From contig DJCX01000085.1 of assembly GCA_002430755.1 (NCBI GenBank), positions 2,750 to 15,571 on the forward strand: a stretch of 12,822 nucleotides of DNA. Reading direction: 5' to 3'. This stretch comes from Flavobacteriales bacterium UBA5939. Its GTDB lineage: Bacteria; Bacteroidota; Bacteroidia; Flavobacteriales; Schleiferiaceae. Under the pieces are notes generated by a model. It saw nothing but the letters and a program-made list of their open reading frames with translations, was not told where the DNA came from and did not search any database. The position numbers were made by a program, and so were the translations under genes. Shown in pieces: positions 6,282-12,822 of this stretch. Position 1 is the first letter of the stretch. Every line of letters starts with the position of its first letter.

Positions 6282-7016
6282 TTAGGACATCCCATTCGGG
6301 TCAACCCAACGTATACTATCAAGGTCAAACGCTTGCGTTTGGCCTTTTTTTGTTTGCAATAACACCCTGCCTAAATCATCTACGCCGGCGACCACCGCTT
6401 CAAGCATTTCGCCTTTATCGGTGGCATACTTCTCCAATTGTGTTCTACCCCACAGGATTTCCTGGTATCGCTTGTCTAAGAGTTTGATATTATCCACCCA
6501 AGTCACCGCGGCATCCATCGCTTTTAGGATTTCATCGATCACCTCCTCAGAAGTGATATCCAACCCCAATTCCTCCAAGCTAATGGCGCGAGGTAATTGA
6601 ATTTGGCTGTATTTCACGTTAATACCGATGCCAATGATCGAGGACGCAATTCGACCGCCCTCCCATCGATTTTCTATGAGCATGCCACCTAATTTCTTCG
6701 TACCGACCATCATGTCGTTAGGCCATTTGTATTGTACTATTTTAGGCAAAGTGGTGGCCAAAACGTGACACATCCATTTATTCACGAGAAAACTCTCCTT
6801 CACAGCATTTGGCCATCGAACATAAACAGAGAACAACGCCGATTTTCCAGGTTCGTCCTGCCAAACTGACACGCCTCTACCCTTGCCCTTTTTCTGGGTG
6901 CTGGCAACCACCGTCACCAAGTGTTCTAAGGCAGTATTCTCCTGCAACAAACGCTTCAATTCAGATTGCGTAGAATCTAGCTGTGAATGACGGAGAATGC
7001 GGTACTTTTGTGACAT
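6282..7016 (-). CDS. birA: Biotin--[acetyl-CoA-carboxylase] ligase (class I, no DNA-binding domain)
   Basis: Activates biotin with ATP to biotinoyl-AMP and transfers it to the carrier lysine of biotin enzymes such as acetyl-CoA carboxylase. 244 residues starting directly with the catalytic domain (HSQLDSTQSELKRLL, 10-24), so the N-terminal helix-turn-helix of the E. coli repressor form is absent and no regulatory role is expected. The biotinoyl-AMP loop is KKGKGRGVSVWQDEPGKS (42-59), in a divergent form of GRGRxGR. KWPND is at 97-101, with the biotin/adenylate-binding lysine probably K108 in TKKLGGMLIE. The C-terminal 190-244 is the SH3-like cap. The last 25 codons contain, on the opposite strand, the pyrE terminator. 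Divergent from rsfS; 71 bp lie between the starts. Confidence 0.92.
   Translation of the reverse strand: MSQKYRILRHSQLDSTQSELKRLLQENTALEHLVTVVASTQKKGKGRGVSVWQDEPGKSALFSVYVRWPNAVKESFLVNKWMCHVLATTLPKIVQYKWPNDMMVGTKKLGGMLIENRWEGGRIASSIIGIGINVKYSQIQLPRAISLEELGLDITSEEVIDEILKAMDAAVTWVDNIKLLDKRYQEILWGRTQLEKYATDKGEMLEAVVAGVDDLGRVLLQTKKGQTQAFDLDSIRWVDPNGMS
6321..6351 (+). terminator. Intrinsic terminator of pyrE, inside birA coding sequence
   Basis: Read on the plus strand, AAGGTCAAACG (6321-6331) pairs with CGTTTGGCCTT (6336-6346) across a CTTG tetraloop, with one T-G wobble; the nine-pair core runs 6323-6344. Seven Ts follow at 6345-6351, the first two shared with the outer pairs. It lies 46-77 nt after the pyrE stop. 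On the minus strand the same bases encode KKGQTQAF and neighbouring residues of birA. Confidence 0.8.
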
Positions 7017-7087
7017 TATGCCTATTTAGAATGAGCCTCACGAAGATGGCATATGTTTTGGTAATTTACTGACATAAATATTCATTA
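7017..7087. promoter_or_regulatory. Divergent intergenic region, birA / rsfS
   Basis: 71 bp between the two divergent start codons must hold or adjoin promoters for both birA and the rsfS-ftsH pair. I see no exact TAnnTTTG box. Toward rsfS there is a TTTTG (7056-7060) that could serve as -33 with the weak TATTCATT (7079-7086) as -7, and a near match TAATTTAC further upstream. No operator-like palindrome is obvious. Confidence 0.25.
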
Positions 7088-7459
7088 ATGCAATTACAAC
7101 CTCAAGCTTCGTCCGAACTACTTCAAAAATTTGTTGTTGAAGGGTTACAAGAGATTAAAGGCGGAAACATCACCATACTTGATTTAAGAGAAATCGATAA
7201 CGCAGTAACGGACTTCTTCATTATTGCTGAAGGTAACTCTAACACTCAGGTAAATGCACTTTCAGACAGCGTTCACAAGAGCGTTCGAGAAAATGTTGGC
7301 GATCGCCCTTGGCACATTGAAGGAAAAGAGAATGCAGAGTGGGTACTTATGGACTATGTAAATGTCGTAGTACACATTTTCCAAAAAGGCATCCGAGAGT
7401 TCTATGACCTGGAAAGCCTTTGGGGTGATGCACCTACAACAACCTTAGAAAACCTATAA
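7088..7459 (+). CDS. rsfS: Ribosome silencing factor RsfS
   Basis: Binds ribosomal protein uL14 on the 50S subunit and blocks joining with 30S, lowering translation when nutrients fall. 123 residues, normal for the family (also called Iojap/YbeB). Diagnostic stretches are ILDLREIDNAVTDFFIIAEGNSNTQVNAL (30-58), WHIEGKENAEWVLMDYVNVVVHIF (75-98) and the closing REFYDLESLWGDAP (103-116). The ATG is preceded by an A/T-rich leader without a Shine-Dalgarno sequence, as is usual in Bacteroidota. ftsH begins 7 nt after the stop, so the two genes are almost certainly one transcript; this links ribosome control to membrane proteolysis only by co-expression. Confidence 0.96.
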   Translation: MQLQPQASSELLQKFVVEGLQEIKGGNITILDLREIDNAVTDFFIIAEGNSNTQVNALSDSVHKSVRENVGDRPWHIEGKENAEWVLMDYVNVVVHIFQKGIREFYDLESLWGDAPTTTLENL

Positions 7460-7466
7460 CAGCCGT

Positions 7467-9545
7467 ATGTCGGAAAAAGGAAATCAAAATCAAATTGACA
7501 AGCTGAAAAAGCAGTTTGCCAAGAATAACAATCAGGGCAAAAAGCCAAACGGCCCGAAGCGATCAGGATTCAGTTTCTATTGGGTCTACGCCATCATCTT
7601 CGCTCTATTTATAGGGATGCAGATATTCAGCGCCATGAGCTTCCGTGCTAAGAATTCAAACTTTAGAGACTTTGAGCAGAAACTTGAGCTTGGTGATGTT
7701 GAACGCGTAAACATCGTTAACGAAAAAACCATTCAGGTCTTTATCAAAGAGGAGCGCTTATTAGAAAACGAGCGTTACGAAGAGGTCAGAAACAGCAACC
7801 TTAGCGATGCAGTCAATCCAGGCCCACATTATGTCTTCGAAATGCCAGCGACGGCCTTCGAAGACCGATTAAAAGACTATTACGAAGACCGCTCTTCAGA
7901 GGAACCAATCGCGGTGAATTATGAAACGCAAGAGAACTTTGTCGGGGACATTATTTCTTGGGTTTTGCCGCTCGTGCTAATGATTGCCGTGTGGCTCTTC
8001 ATCATGCGTCGCATGTCCGGTGGCGGTGGTGCCCCAGGTGGCGGTGGTGGATCGCAAATTTTTAACATCGGAAAGTCACGGGCCAAAGTGTTTGACAAAG
8101 ACACAGAGGTGAAGACCACCTTCAATGAAGTGGCTGGAATGACCGGAGCCAAAGAAGAGGTTCTAGAAATTGTGGACTTCTTAAAGAATCCAAAAAAATA
8201 TACAGAACTTGGAGGACGTATTCCGAAGGGTGTGATGCTTTCAGGCCCTCCGGGGACTGGTAAAACCTTGTTGGCAAAAGCAGTTGCCGGAGAAGCCAAG
8301 GTGCCGTTCTTCTCACTTTCAGGTTCTGACTTCGTGGAGATGTTTGTAGGTGTGGGTGCATCGCGCGTCCGCGACCTATTCAAACAAGCCAAAGAGAAAT
8401 CACCGTGTATCATCTTTATCGATGAGATTGATGCCATCGGTCGTGCACGTGGAAAGAACAATTTCACAGGCGGCAACGACGAACGTGAGAACACCTTGAA
8501 CCAGCTTCTAACTGAGATGGATGGTTTTGGCACCAACGAACACGTTATTGTAATGGCCGCTACTAACCGTGCAGACATCTTAGACCGAGCACTCATGCGT
8601 GCCGGACGTTTTGACAGAATCATCTATGTAGATCTACCCGAGCTTAACGAACGTGAAGCCATCTTCGGCGTGCATTTGAAGGGCATTAAAACCAATGATT
8701 CTGTGGATGTTGCATTGATTTCAAAGCAGACTCCAGGATTCTCTGGGGCGGATATAGCCAACGTTTGTAACGAGGCGGCTCTTATCGCAGCACGTAAGGA
8801 CAAAGACTTTGTAGACAAGCAAGACTTCAATGATGCCATTGACCGTATTGTGGGAGGCTTGGAGAAGAAAACGAAGATTATCACACCGGAAGAAAAGAAG
8901 GTCATTGCTTACCACGAGGCAGGTCACGCTGCTGTAAGTTGGCTGCTTGAATATGCTGCGCCATTGGTAAAGGTGACTATTGTTCCAAGAGGGCGCTCGC
9001 TAGGTGCTGCATGGTACCTTCCAGAGGAGCGTCAGATCACAACTGCTGAGCAGATGCAAGATGAAATGTGTGCCACAATGGGTGGGCGTGCAGCAGAAAA
9101 AGTGGTTTTTGATAAAATCTCTACCGGTGCATTGAGTGATCTTGAAAAAGTAACTAAACAAGCGAGAGCTATGGTTACTATCTACGGTTTGAACGACAAA
9201 TTGGGTAACATTACCTACTATGACAGTCAGGGTCAGAATGAATACGCGATGGATAAACCGTATTCTCAAGAAACGGCTGTAGTCATTGATGCTGAGATAT
9301 CTAAAATTATTGAAGCAGAGTACGATCGTGCCATTGACCTTCTTTCCAATAATAGAGAGAAGCTTGACGCTTTAGCTAACCTCCTTTTAGAAAAAGAGGT
9401 CATCTTCAAGGAGAATGTTGAGGAAATCTTCGGTAAACGCCCATGGGATAAGGAGGAGACGGAAGATACTTCTGCTGAAGTCGTCGAGGCGACCGAACCA
9501 ACAGAGGCTCCAGCCACTGAAGAAGCACCGAAAGAAGCCGAGTAA
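7467..9545 (+). CDS. ftsH: ATP-dependent zinc metalloprotease FtsH
   Basis: Membrane-bound AAA+ protease that extracts and degrades membrane and short-lived cytosolic proteins. 692 residues. A basic cytoplasmic start is followed by TM1 (about 35-55), a periplasmic domain (about 60-160) and TM2 (about 162-180). A very glycine-rich linker (184-196) joins to the AAA module: Walker A GPPGTGKT 260-267, pore motif MFVGVG 292-297 with F293, Walker B IIFIDE 315-320, and second region of homology with arginine fingers near R378 and R381. The peptidase has HEAGH 483-487 with the catalytic Glu, and the third zinc ligand is probably D558 in TGALSDLEKVT, where many homologues have Asn before the Asp. The end (about 662-692) is a long acidic Glu/Ala/Thr/Pro tail. 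Second gene after rsfS; a strong terminator follows 20 nt after the stop. Confidence 0.98.
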   Translation: MSEKGNQNQIDKLKKQFAKNNNQGKKPNGPKRSGFSFYWVYAIIFALFIGMQIFSAMSFRAKNSNFRDFEQKLELGDVERVNIVNEKTIQVFIKEERLLENERYEEVRNSNLSDAVNPGPHYVFEMPATAFEDRLKDYYEDRSSEEPIAVNYETQENFVGDIISWVLPLVLMIAVWLFIMRRMSGGGGAPGGGGGSQIFNIGKSRAKVFDKDTEVKTTFNEVAGMTGAKEEVLEIVDFLKNPKKYTELGGRIPKGVMLSGPPGTGKTLLAKAVAGEAKVPFFSLSGSDFVEMFVGVGASRVRDLFKQAKEKSPCIIFIDEIDAIGRARGKNNFTGGNDERENTLNQLLTEMDGFGTNEHVIVMAATNRADILDRALMRAGRFDRIIYVDLPELNEREAIFGVHLKGIKTNDSVDVALISKQTPGFSGADIANVCNEAALIAARKDKDFVDKQDFNDAIDRIVGGLEKKTKIITPEEKKVIAYHEAGHAAVSWLLEYAAPLVKVTIVPRGRSLGAAWYLPEERQITTAEQMQDEMCATMGGRAAEKVVFDKISTGALSDLEKVTKQARAMVTIYGLNDKLGNITYYDSQGQNEYAMDKPYSQETAVVIDAEISKIIEAEYDRAIDLLSNNREKLDALANLLLEKEVIFKENVEEIFGKRPWDKEETEDTSAEVVEATEPTEAPATEEAPKEAE
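8019..8049 (+). repeat. 13-bp direct repeat coding the FtsH glycine linker
   Basis: GGTGGCGGTGGTG occurs at 8019-8031 and again, identical, at 8037-8049, with five bases (CCCCA) between. It encodes the Gly-rich stretch around residues 185-195 between TM2 and the AAA domain. An in-frame 18-bp unit duplication is the simplest origin. Confidence 0.75.
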
Positions 9546-9564
9546 TCGGATTGAAATTTGAAGT

Positions 9565-9594
9565 AAACCCACCGCCGCTGGCGGTGGGTTTTTT
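9565..9594 (+). terminator. Intrinsic terminator of the rsfS-ftsH operon
   Basis: AACCCACCGCC (9566-9576) pairs perfectly with GGCGGTGGGTT (9580-9590) around a three-base loop, 11 pairs and GC-rich, followed by a run of six Ts (9589-9594), the first two shared with the stem. It begins about 20 nt after the ftsH stop. Plus-strand only: on the other strand no gene ends here. Confidence 0.93.
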
Positions 9595-9642
9595 GTTAAT
9601 AGCCATTCGAAAAAAGACTTCGGTGCTTTAGTGCTGCTTTGC

Positions 9643-9650
9643 TACCTTTG
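9643..9650 (+). promoter_or_regulatory. -7 promoter box for LUD-cdsA-psd operon
   Basis: TACCTTTG is an exact match to the Bacteroidetes -7 consensus TAnnTTTG. It lies 17 nt before the ATG of the LUD gene and 49 nt after the ftsH terminator, where a new promoter is needed. The expected transcript start is about 9655-9657, leaving a leader of roughly 12 nt. The -33 element is weak: TTC at 9619-9621 is the nearest candidate to a TTG at suitable distance. Confidence 0.6.
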
Positions 9651-9667
9651 AGTAACACTCACAAAAC

Positions 9668-10279
9668 ATGTCTAGGAAAGGTTTCTTTTCAAAATTGGTT
9701 TCTTCACTTAAGAATTCTGAACCCGCAGATCAACCTGCGGAGGGGAAATTTGCCCCCGAAGAAAAACTTCCGCTTGACGAAAAGTTTGTATCTCAATTCC
9801 ATGAAGGTGGCGGCCATTTCATCTATTGCGCCAATGAAGGTGATGCGCTCGCAGGCCTGGAACAATACGCTGCTGAACACAGCTGGCCGGGCCTCTACAT
9901 AAGTGATGAAGGCATACGCAACTTTGAGAACAAATTAGGCTTGAAAATCACCTTCAATAATGACGGCCAAATGCCCGCAGTAGTGAGTGGTTGTGAGGCG
10001 TTGATTGCTTTTAATGGAGGAATCATGGTACACAACCACCATACAGGGGGGAGAAAGCTGTCAGATTTACCCGAGCATCACGTAATCATCGCCTACACTT
10101 CGCAGATAGTTGCAAACCTGCGCGACGGGATGACCTCCATCAACCTTAAATATCGCGAAAACCGCCCAGGCAATATTGCCGTAATACGTGCGCCATTGGA
10201 TCAAAATGTTCAGATGGCTTCTGCAGATCCTAACAAGGACAGAAATGTATTCTTAGTGCTAATCGAAGACGAGGTATAA
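9668..10279 (+). CDS. LUD-domain (LutC/YkgG-like) protein
   Basis: A 203-residue soluble protein with a single LUD domain (about 40-200) after a short, charged and Pro/Glu-rich N-terminal segment. Landmarks are GCEALIAFNGGIM (108-120) and HNHHTGGRKLSDLPEHHVII (122-141), matching the glycine loop and the LP-H stretch of the LutC family. LutC acts with LutA and LutB in iron-sulfur-dependent L-lactate oxidation, but neither partner nor any cysteine-rich FeS protein is nearby, so a lactate role is not supported. The stop is 1 nt from the cdsA start, so it is the first gene of a tight LUD-cdsA-psd operon with its own promoter. A link to phospholipid synthesis is suggested by position only. The biochemical function is unknown. 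Confidence 0.85.
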   Translation: MSRKGFFSKLVSSLKNSEPADQPAEGKFAPEEKLPLDEKFVSQFHEGGGHFIYCANEGDALAGLEQYAAEHSWPGLYISDEGIRNFENKLGLKITFNNDGQMPAVVSGCEALIAFNGGIMVHNHHTGGRKLSDLPEHHVIIAYTSQIVANLRDGMTSINLKYRENRPGNIAVIRAPLDQNVQMASADPNKDRNVFLVLIEDEV

Positions 10280-10280
10280 C

Positions 10281-11045
10281 ATGGGAAAACGTACACTATG
10301 GGGTGGTGTCTATGCAGGTGTGCTAATCGGCATATTTGGTTTTACAGCATTCGCTCCAATTGCTTTAGCGCTGTTCACAATACTCTTATTGAATGAATTG
10401 GCTACTATTCAGAAAATGGAAAGTAGATTTCCCCTGCTGGTTTTATCATCAATACTGCTTGGGCTAGGTGTGTTTCAAGGATTCGGTGGGCCCCAAGAAA
10501 TTGTGGCTTCAAGCATCCTATTGTCGACCCTTCTTTCCTTCACACTACTTCGTGCTAAGGAACCGGCTGTGGAGATAAGACGAGGTCTATTCGCCATTGC
10601 CTACGTGTGGGTACCACTTACCTATACCATTCAGTGCGCCAGCGAACTGCCCTTGATCATCTTGTTCATTTTTGTAATGATCTGGTCGTCTGATAGCATG
10701 GCGTACCTCTTTGGCCGCTTCTTTGGAAAACGCCCAATAGCACCGACATTGAGTCCAAAGAAAACCATCGAAGGGATGGTCGGAGGAGTGATAGGCACTC
10801 TAGTTATTGGCGTGGTTGCCAACCAGTATTGGGAGCTGATGCCCACACACATTGCAGCATCACTTGCCCTAAGTATCAGTATCACTGCACCTTTGGGCGA
10901 CCTTGTTGCCTCTGCCATTAAAAGAGACGCAGGCGTTAAGGATTCAGGAGTATTTTTACCGGGTCACGGCGGGGCGTTGGACCGCCTCGATAGCTTCATT
11001 ACAGCAGCACCCGTTGCACTTATTTTATACCAGTATTTATCATGA
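10281..11045 (+). CDS. cdsA: Phosphatidate cytidylyltransferase (CDP-diglyceride synthase)
   Basis: Makes CDP-diacylglycerol from CTP and phosphatidic acid, the branch point for all phospholipids; integral inner-membrane enzyme. 254 residues with about seven or eight hydrophobic segments. The diagnostic block at 158-178 begins LSPKKTIEGMVGG, and the full family signature spans 211-237: SAIKR, then KDSG, LPGHGG and LDRLD, with the metal-binding acidic residues in place. SSDSMAYLFGRFFGK (136-150) is the usual preceding motif. It begins 1 nt after the LUD gene, and its TGA stop overlaps the psd start as ATGA, which indicates translational coupling. Its product feeds phosphatidylserine synthesis and then the enzyme encoded by the next gene; a serine transferase (pssA) is not in this window. 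Confidence 0.96.
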   Translation: MGKRTLWGGVYAGVLIGIFGFTAFAPIALALFTILLLNELATIQKMESRFPLLVLSSILLGLGVFQGFGGPQEIVASSILLSTLLSFTLLRAKEPAVEIRRGLFAIAYVWVPLTYTIQCASELPLIILFIFVMIWSSDSMAYLFGRFFGKRPIAPTLSPKKTIEGMVGGVIGTLVIGVVANQYWELMPTHIAASLALSISITAPLGDLVASAIKRDAGVKDSGVFLPGHGGALDRLDSFITAAPVALILYQYLS

Positions 11046-11698
11046 TTATTCACAAGGAAGGAAAAGGAACATTAGGACTTGTTTTCATCGTCTTATTTGC
11101 AGTAAACGCTCTTGTTCAATGGGCAACTGAAAACTCCATTGCTCAGGGTATTGCCTTGGCAGTAAGCGTTGTACTCTATGTCATTGTTCTACAGTTTTTC
11201 CGCAATCCAAAGCGCACCGTACAAGTAAATCCTAATGGACTTATCTGTCCTGCCGACGGTAAAGTAGTGACCATTGAAGAAGTATACGAGGAAGAGGTAC
11301 TTCAAGCAAAATGTATTCAGATGTCGATTTTCATGTCGCCATTCAATGTCCATGTAAACAGATACCCTCTGGGTGGAAAAGTAACTGCAGCTGTGCACCA
11401 TAAAGGAAAGTTTTTGGTAGCGTGGCACCCGAAGAGTTCTACCTTAAATGAGCGTACTACTGTAGCAGTAGAAAATAAGATCTGGGGCACGGTTGTCTTC
11501 AGACAAATTGCAGGTGCTGTGGCGCGTCGCATCGTGATGTATGCCAAGCCAGGCGATATGGCCGCTCAAGGTTCAGAATTTGGCTTCATCAAGTTTGGAT
11601 CGCGTGTGGACGTTTTCCTACCGCTTGACAGTAAAATCTTGGTGAAGGAAGGCGATGTGGTGAAGGGTGCTAAAACCGTTCTCGCCGAGCGCTCGTAA
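11042..11698 (+). CDS. psd: Phosphatidylserine decarboxylase, small membrane form
   Basis: Decarboxylates phosphatidylserine to phosphatidylethanolamine, the main phospholipid of most Bacteroidota. 218 residues, the short form of the family. Two hydrophobic segments (about 10-26 and 36-52) anchor it in the inner membrane, then the core follows: PADGKVV (70-76) with the catalytic-type Asp72, FMSPFNVHVNRYPLGG (97-112) with His104, and FGSRVDVFLP (185-194). Self-cleavage between G186 and S187 would give the pyruvoyl cofactor on the small subunit. ATG overlaps the cdsA stop by 4 nt, so the two steps of PE synthesis are coupled. Its TAA touches the TAA of the convergent cmk gene with no base between. 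No intrinsic terminator is seen past its end. Confidence 0.95.
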   Translation: MIIHKEGKGTLGLVFIVLFAVNALVQWATENSIAQGIALAVSVVLYVIVLQFFRNPKRTVQVNPNGLICPADGKVVTIEEVYEEEVLQAKCIQMSIFMSPFNVHVNRYPLGGKVTAAVHHKGKFLVAWHPKSSTLNERTTVAVENKIWGTVVFRQIAGAVARRIVMYAKPGDMAAQGSEFGFIKFGSRVDVFLPLDSKILVKEGDVVKGAKTVLAERS

Positions 11699-12385
11699 TT
11701 ACTTCTGAAGGTCTTTCACCCAGCCCAGAACACGTTGAAATTGCTCTTCGCGAGTGATTGAGCTGTTGTCTAAGGTCACGGCATCATCTGCTGCAATTAG
11801 CGGTGAATCTGCGCGTTCCATATCGGCCTTATCTCTGCTCTTGAGATTTTCTAAGACGTCTTGTAGCGAATGAATTTGACCTTTGGCGTCTAACTCTGCC
11901 TTTCGTCTATTGGCGCGCACTTCGTCGGAAGCGGTCATGAAAATCTTTAATTCCGCATTGGGGAAAACCACAGTTCCGATATCACGCCCGTCCATCACCA
12001 CGCCACCGTTTTCACCCATGGCTTGCTGAAGCGCTACGAGATGTCGACGAACAGGAACGAGTTTAGCAACATGACTAACCACATTACTCACTTCCATGGT
12101 ACGAATGGCTTCTTCTACCACTTCTCCTTTCAGAAGGGTTGTATTTACACCATTTTGGTCCAATTCAAAATCAATCACCAAACCTTCTAGATGTGCATTA
12201 ATCTTCGAAGCTTGAGCCCCTGACTCTTTACTCACCCATCCGTTTCTTAGGGCATTTAAGGCAACAGCACGATACATGGCACCGCTATCTACATAAACAT
12301 AGCCCAAAGCTTTTGCCAACTGCTTTGCAAGTGTGCTCTTCCCTGTAGAGCTGTGACCGTCGATGGCTATGGTGAGTGGTTTCAT
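11699..12385 (-). CDS. cmk: Cytidylate kinase
   Basis: Phosphorylates CMP and dCMP to the diphosphates with ATP; it also recycles the CMP released by phospholipid synthesis. 228 residues, the usual size. P-loop GHSSTGKS is at 10-17, where the second serine pair is typical of Bacteroidetes Cmk. Other blocks are YVDSGAMYRA (31-40), MDGRDIGTVVFPNAELKIFMT (131-151, NMP-binding Arg and Asp) and SRDKADMERADSPL (183-196, lid). It follows porQ by 14 nt on the minus strand, so the two are probably one operon. Its stop abuts that of psd. No T-run or hairpin suitable as a terminator is visible downstream of its stop within psd. Confidence 0.97.
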   Translation of the reverse strand: MKPLTIAIDGHSSTGKSTLAKQLAKALGYVYVDSGAMYRAVALNALRNGWVSKESGAQASKINAHLEGLVIDFELDQNGVNTTLLKGEVVEEAIRTMEVSNVVSHVAKLVPVRRHLVALQQAMGENGGVVMDGRDIGTVVFPNAELKIFMTASDEVRANRRKAELDAKGQIHSLQDVLENLKSRDKADMERADSPLIAADDAVTLDNSSITREEQFQRVLGWVKDLQK

Positions 12386-12399
12386 GGGCCGCTATAGGA

Positions 12400-12822
12400 T
12401 CATAATTGGATGCCCAAAGATAGGGTATTCATACGCCCCGCCACGCTTCTTAGCTCATTTGCATAGTGCAAATTGAACTTGTCGAAATACATACCTGCAC
12501 CTACTGTAAATCCTCCTGAAGTACGTCGAGTTGGCAATGCCATTTCGTACTGACGTCTAAAGCTATAACCCATCATCAGATGCGTCCTGCGGGTAGGTAA
12601 GAATTCTATAGAGCCGTTTAAATGGCGCAGGGCGAGGTTCAAATACGATTGAGGATTTAGCTTTTCTTCACCGGTGATAGGGTCAATCACTATGTTATTC
12701 GGATCATCATACCCCAAATTCGGTCGTTGAATCTGGTCGACAACGAAGGTCCATCTAAACGGCGCATATTTCAATTTATCTCCAACAGCGACGAGCAGAT
12801 TTAGTGGTAGAGCTTCTCTTTG
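12400..12822 (-). CDS. porQ: Type IX secretion system protein PorQ, C-terminal part (cut by right edge)
   Basis: The frame is open from base 12822 to the TGA at 12400-12402, giving 140 residues of an expected 300-350; the start lies outside the window. Visible sequence reads as alternating beta-strands of an outer-membrane barrel: AVGDKLKYAPFRWTFVVDQIQRPNLGYDDP, LALRHLNGSIEFLPTRR, MMGYSFRRQYEMA, and a final LSLGIQL ending in a hydrophobic residue. The motif order (yaPfR, RPNLGYDDP, HLNGSIEFLP, GYSFRRQYEM) matches PorQ of the FadL-like PorV/PorQ group, which in Porphyromonas is part of the T9SS surface machinery. Position beside cmk supports this. Some caution remains because only the C-terminal portion is seen. 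Confidence 0.82.
   Translation of the reverse strand, partial: QREALPLNLLVAVGDKLKYAPFRWTFVVDQIQRPNLGYDDPNNIVIDPITGEEKLNPQSYLNLALRHLNGSIEFLPTRRTHLMMGYSFRRQYEMALPTRRTSGGFTVGAGMYFDKFNLHYANELRSVAGRMNTLSLGIQL

Noticed and set aside
7919..8623. Long open frame of 234 codons on the minus strand opposite ftsH
   Set aside because: It lies fully antisense to the conserved AAA domain of FtsH, its protein is Ser/Pro-rich with no recognisable motif, and it has no promoter or neighbour support.
11686..11695. Perfect palindrome CGAGCGCTCG at the end of psd
   Set aside because: Ten bases without a loop and without a T-run on either strand; it encodes AERS and may be chance. Not called as terminator or operator.
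1..12822. Search for mobile elements, CRISPR arrays, tRNAs, rRNAs, toxin-antitoxin pairs or defence genes
   Set aside because: None seen: no inverted terminal repeats, transposase motifs, spaced repeats or tRNA-like cloverleaf. Nearly every base lies in a recognisable conserved gene.

Overview
The window is a dense stretch of chromosomal housekeeping genes from a member of the Bacteroidota, most likely a flavobacterium-like marine or aquatic lineage of moderate GC. The evidence is a cell-surface protein with a C-terminal type IX secretion (T9SS) sorting domain, a PorQ-like T9SS component at the right edge, Bacteroidetes-type -7 boxes (TAnnTTTG), and general absence of Shine-Dalgarno sequences. 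I see no mobile element, CRISPR array, tRNA, rRNA or sign of recent transfer. Nothing here looks like a wholly new system. The unusual points are in how tightly the genes are packed and in a few uncharacterised proteins.

Layout, left to right. (1) A minus-strand operon reads PASTA-domain membrane protein (3517-2696), T9SS cargo protein (2709-892), then RluD-type pseudouridine synthase (879 to beyond the left edge). (2) Divergently, ddl and coaD run on the plus strand (3579-5021). (3) A minus-strand NUDIX hydrolase overlaps coaD tail to tail. Its best start codon overlaps the pyrE start codon head to head within one CATG. (4) pyrE (plus) converges on birA (minus), and a strong intrinsic terminator for pyrE lies inside the birA coding sequence. 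(5) Divergent from birA, rsfS and ftsH form a pair that ends at a textbook terminator. (6) A new promoter then starts the LUD-protein - cdsA - psd operon, with genes spaced 1 nt apart or overlapping by 4 nt. (7) psd abuts cmk stop to stop, and cmk follows the partial porQ on the minus strand.

Functionally the window serves envelope and core growth functions: peptidoglycan precursor synthesis (Ddl, perhaps sensed by the PASTA protein), phospholipid synthesis (CdsA, Psd), membrane proteostasis (FtsH), protein secretion (T9SS cargo and PorQ), cofactors (CoaD for CoA, BirA for biotinylation), nucleotides (PyrE, Cmk, NUDIX) and ribosome-related functions (RluD, RsfS). The LUD protein between ftsH and cdsA and the NUDIX protein beside pyrE are the two least understood genes.
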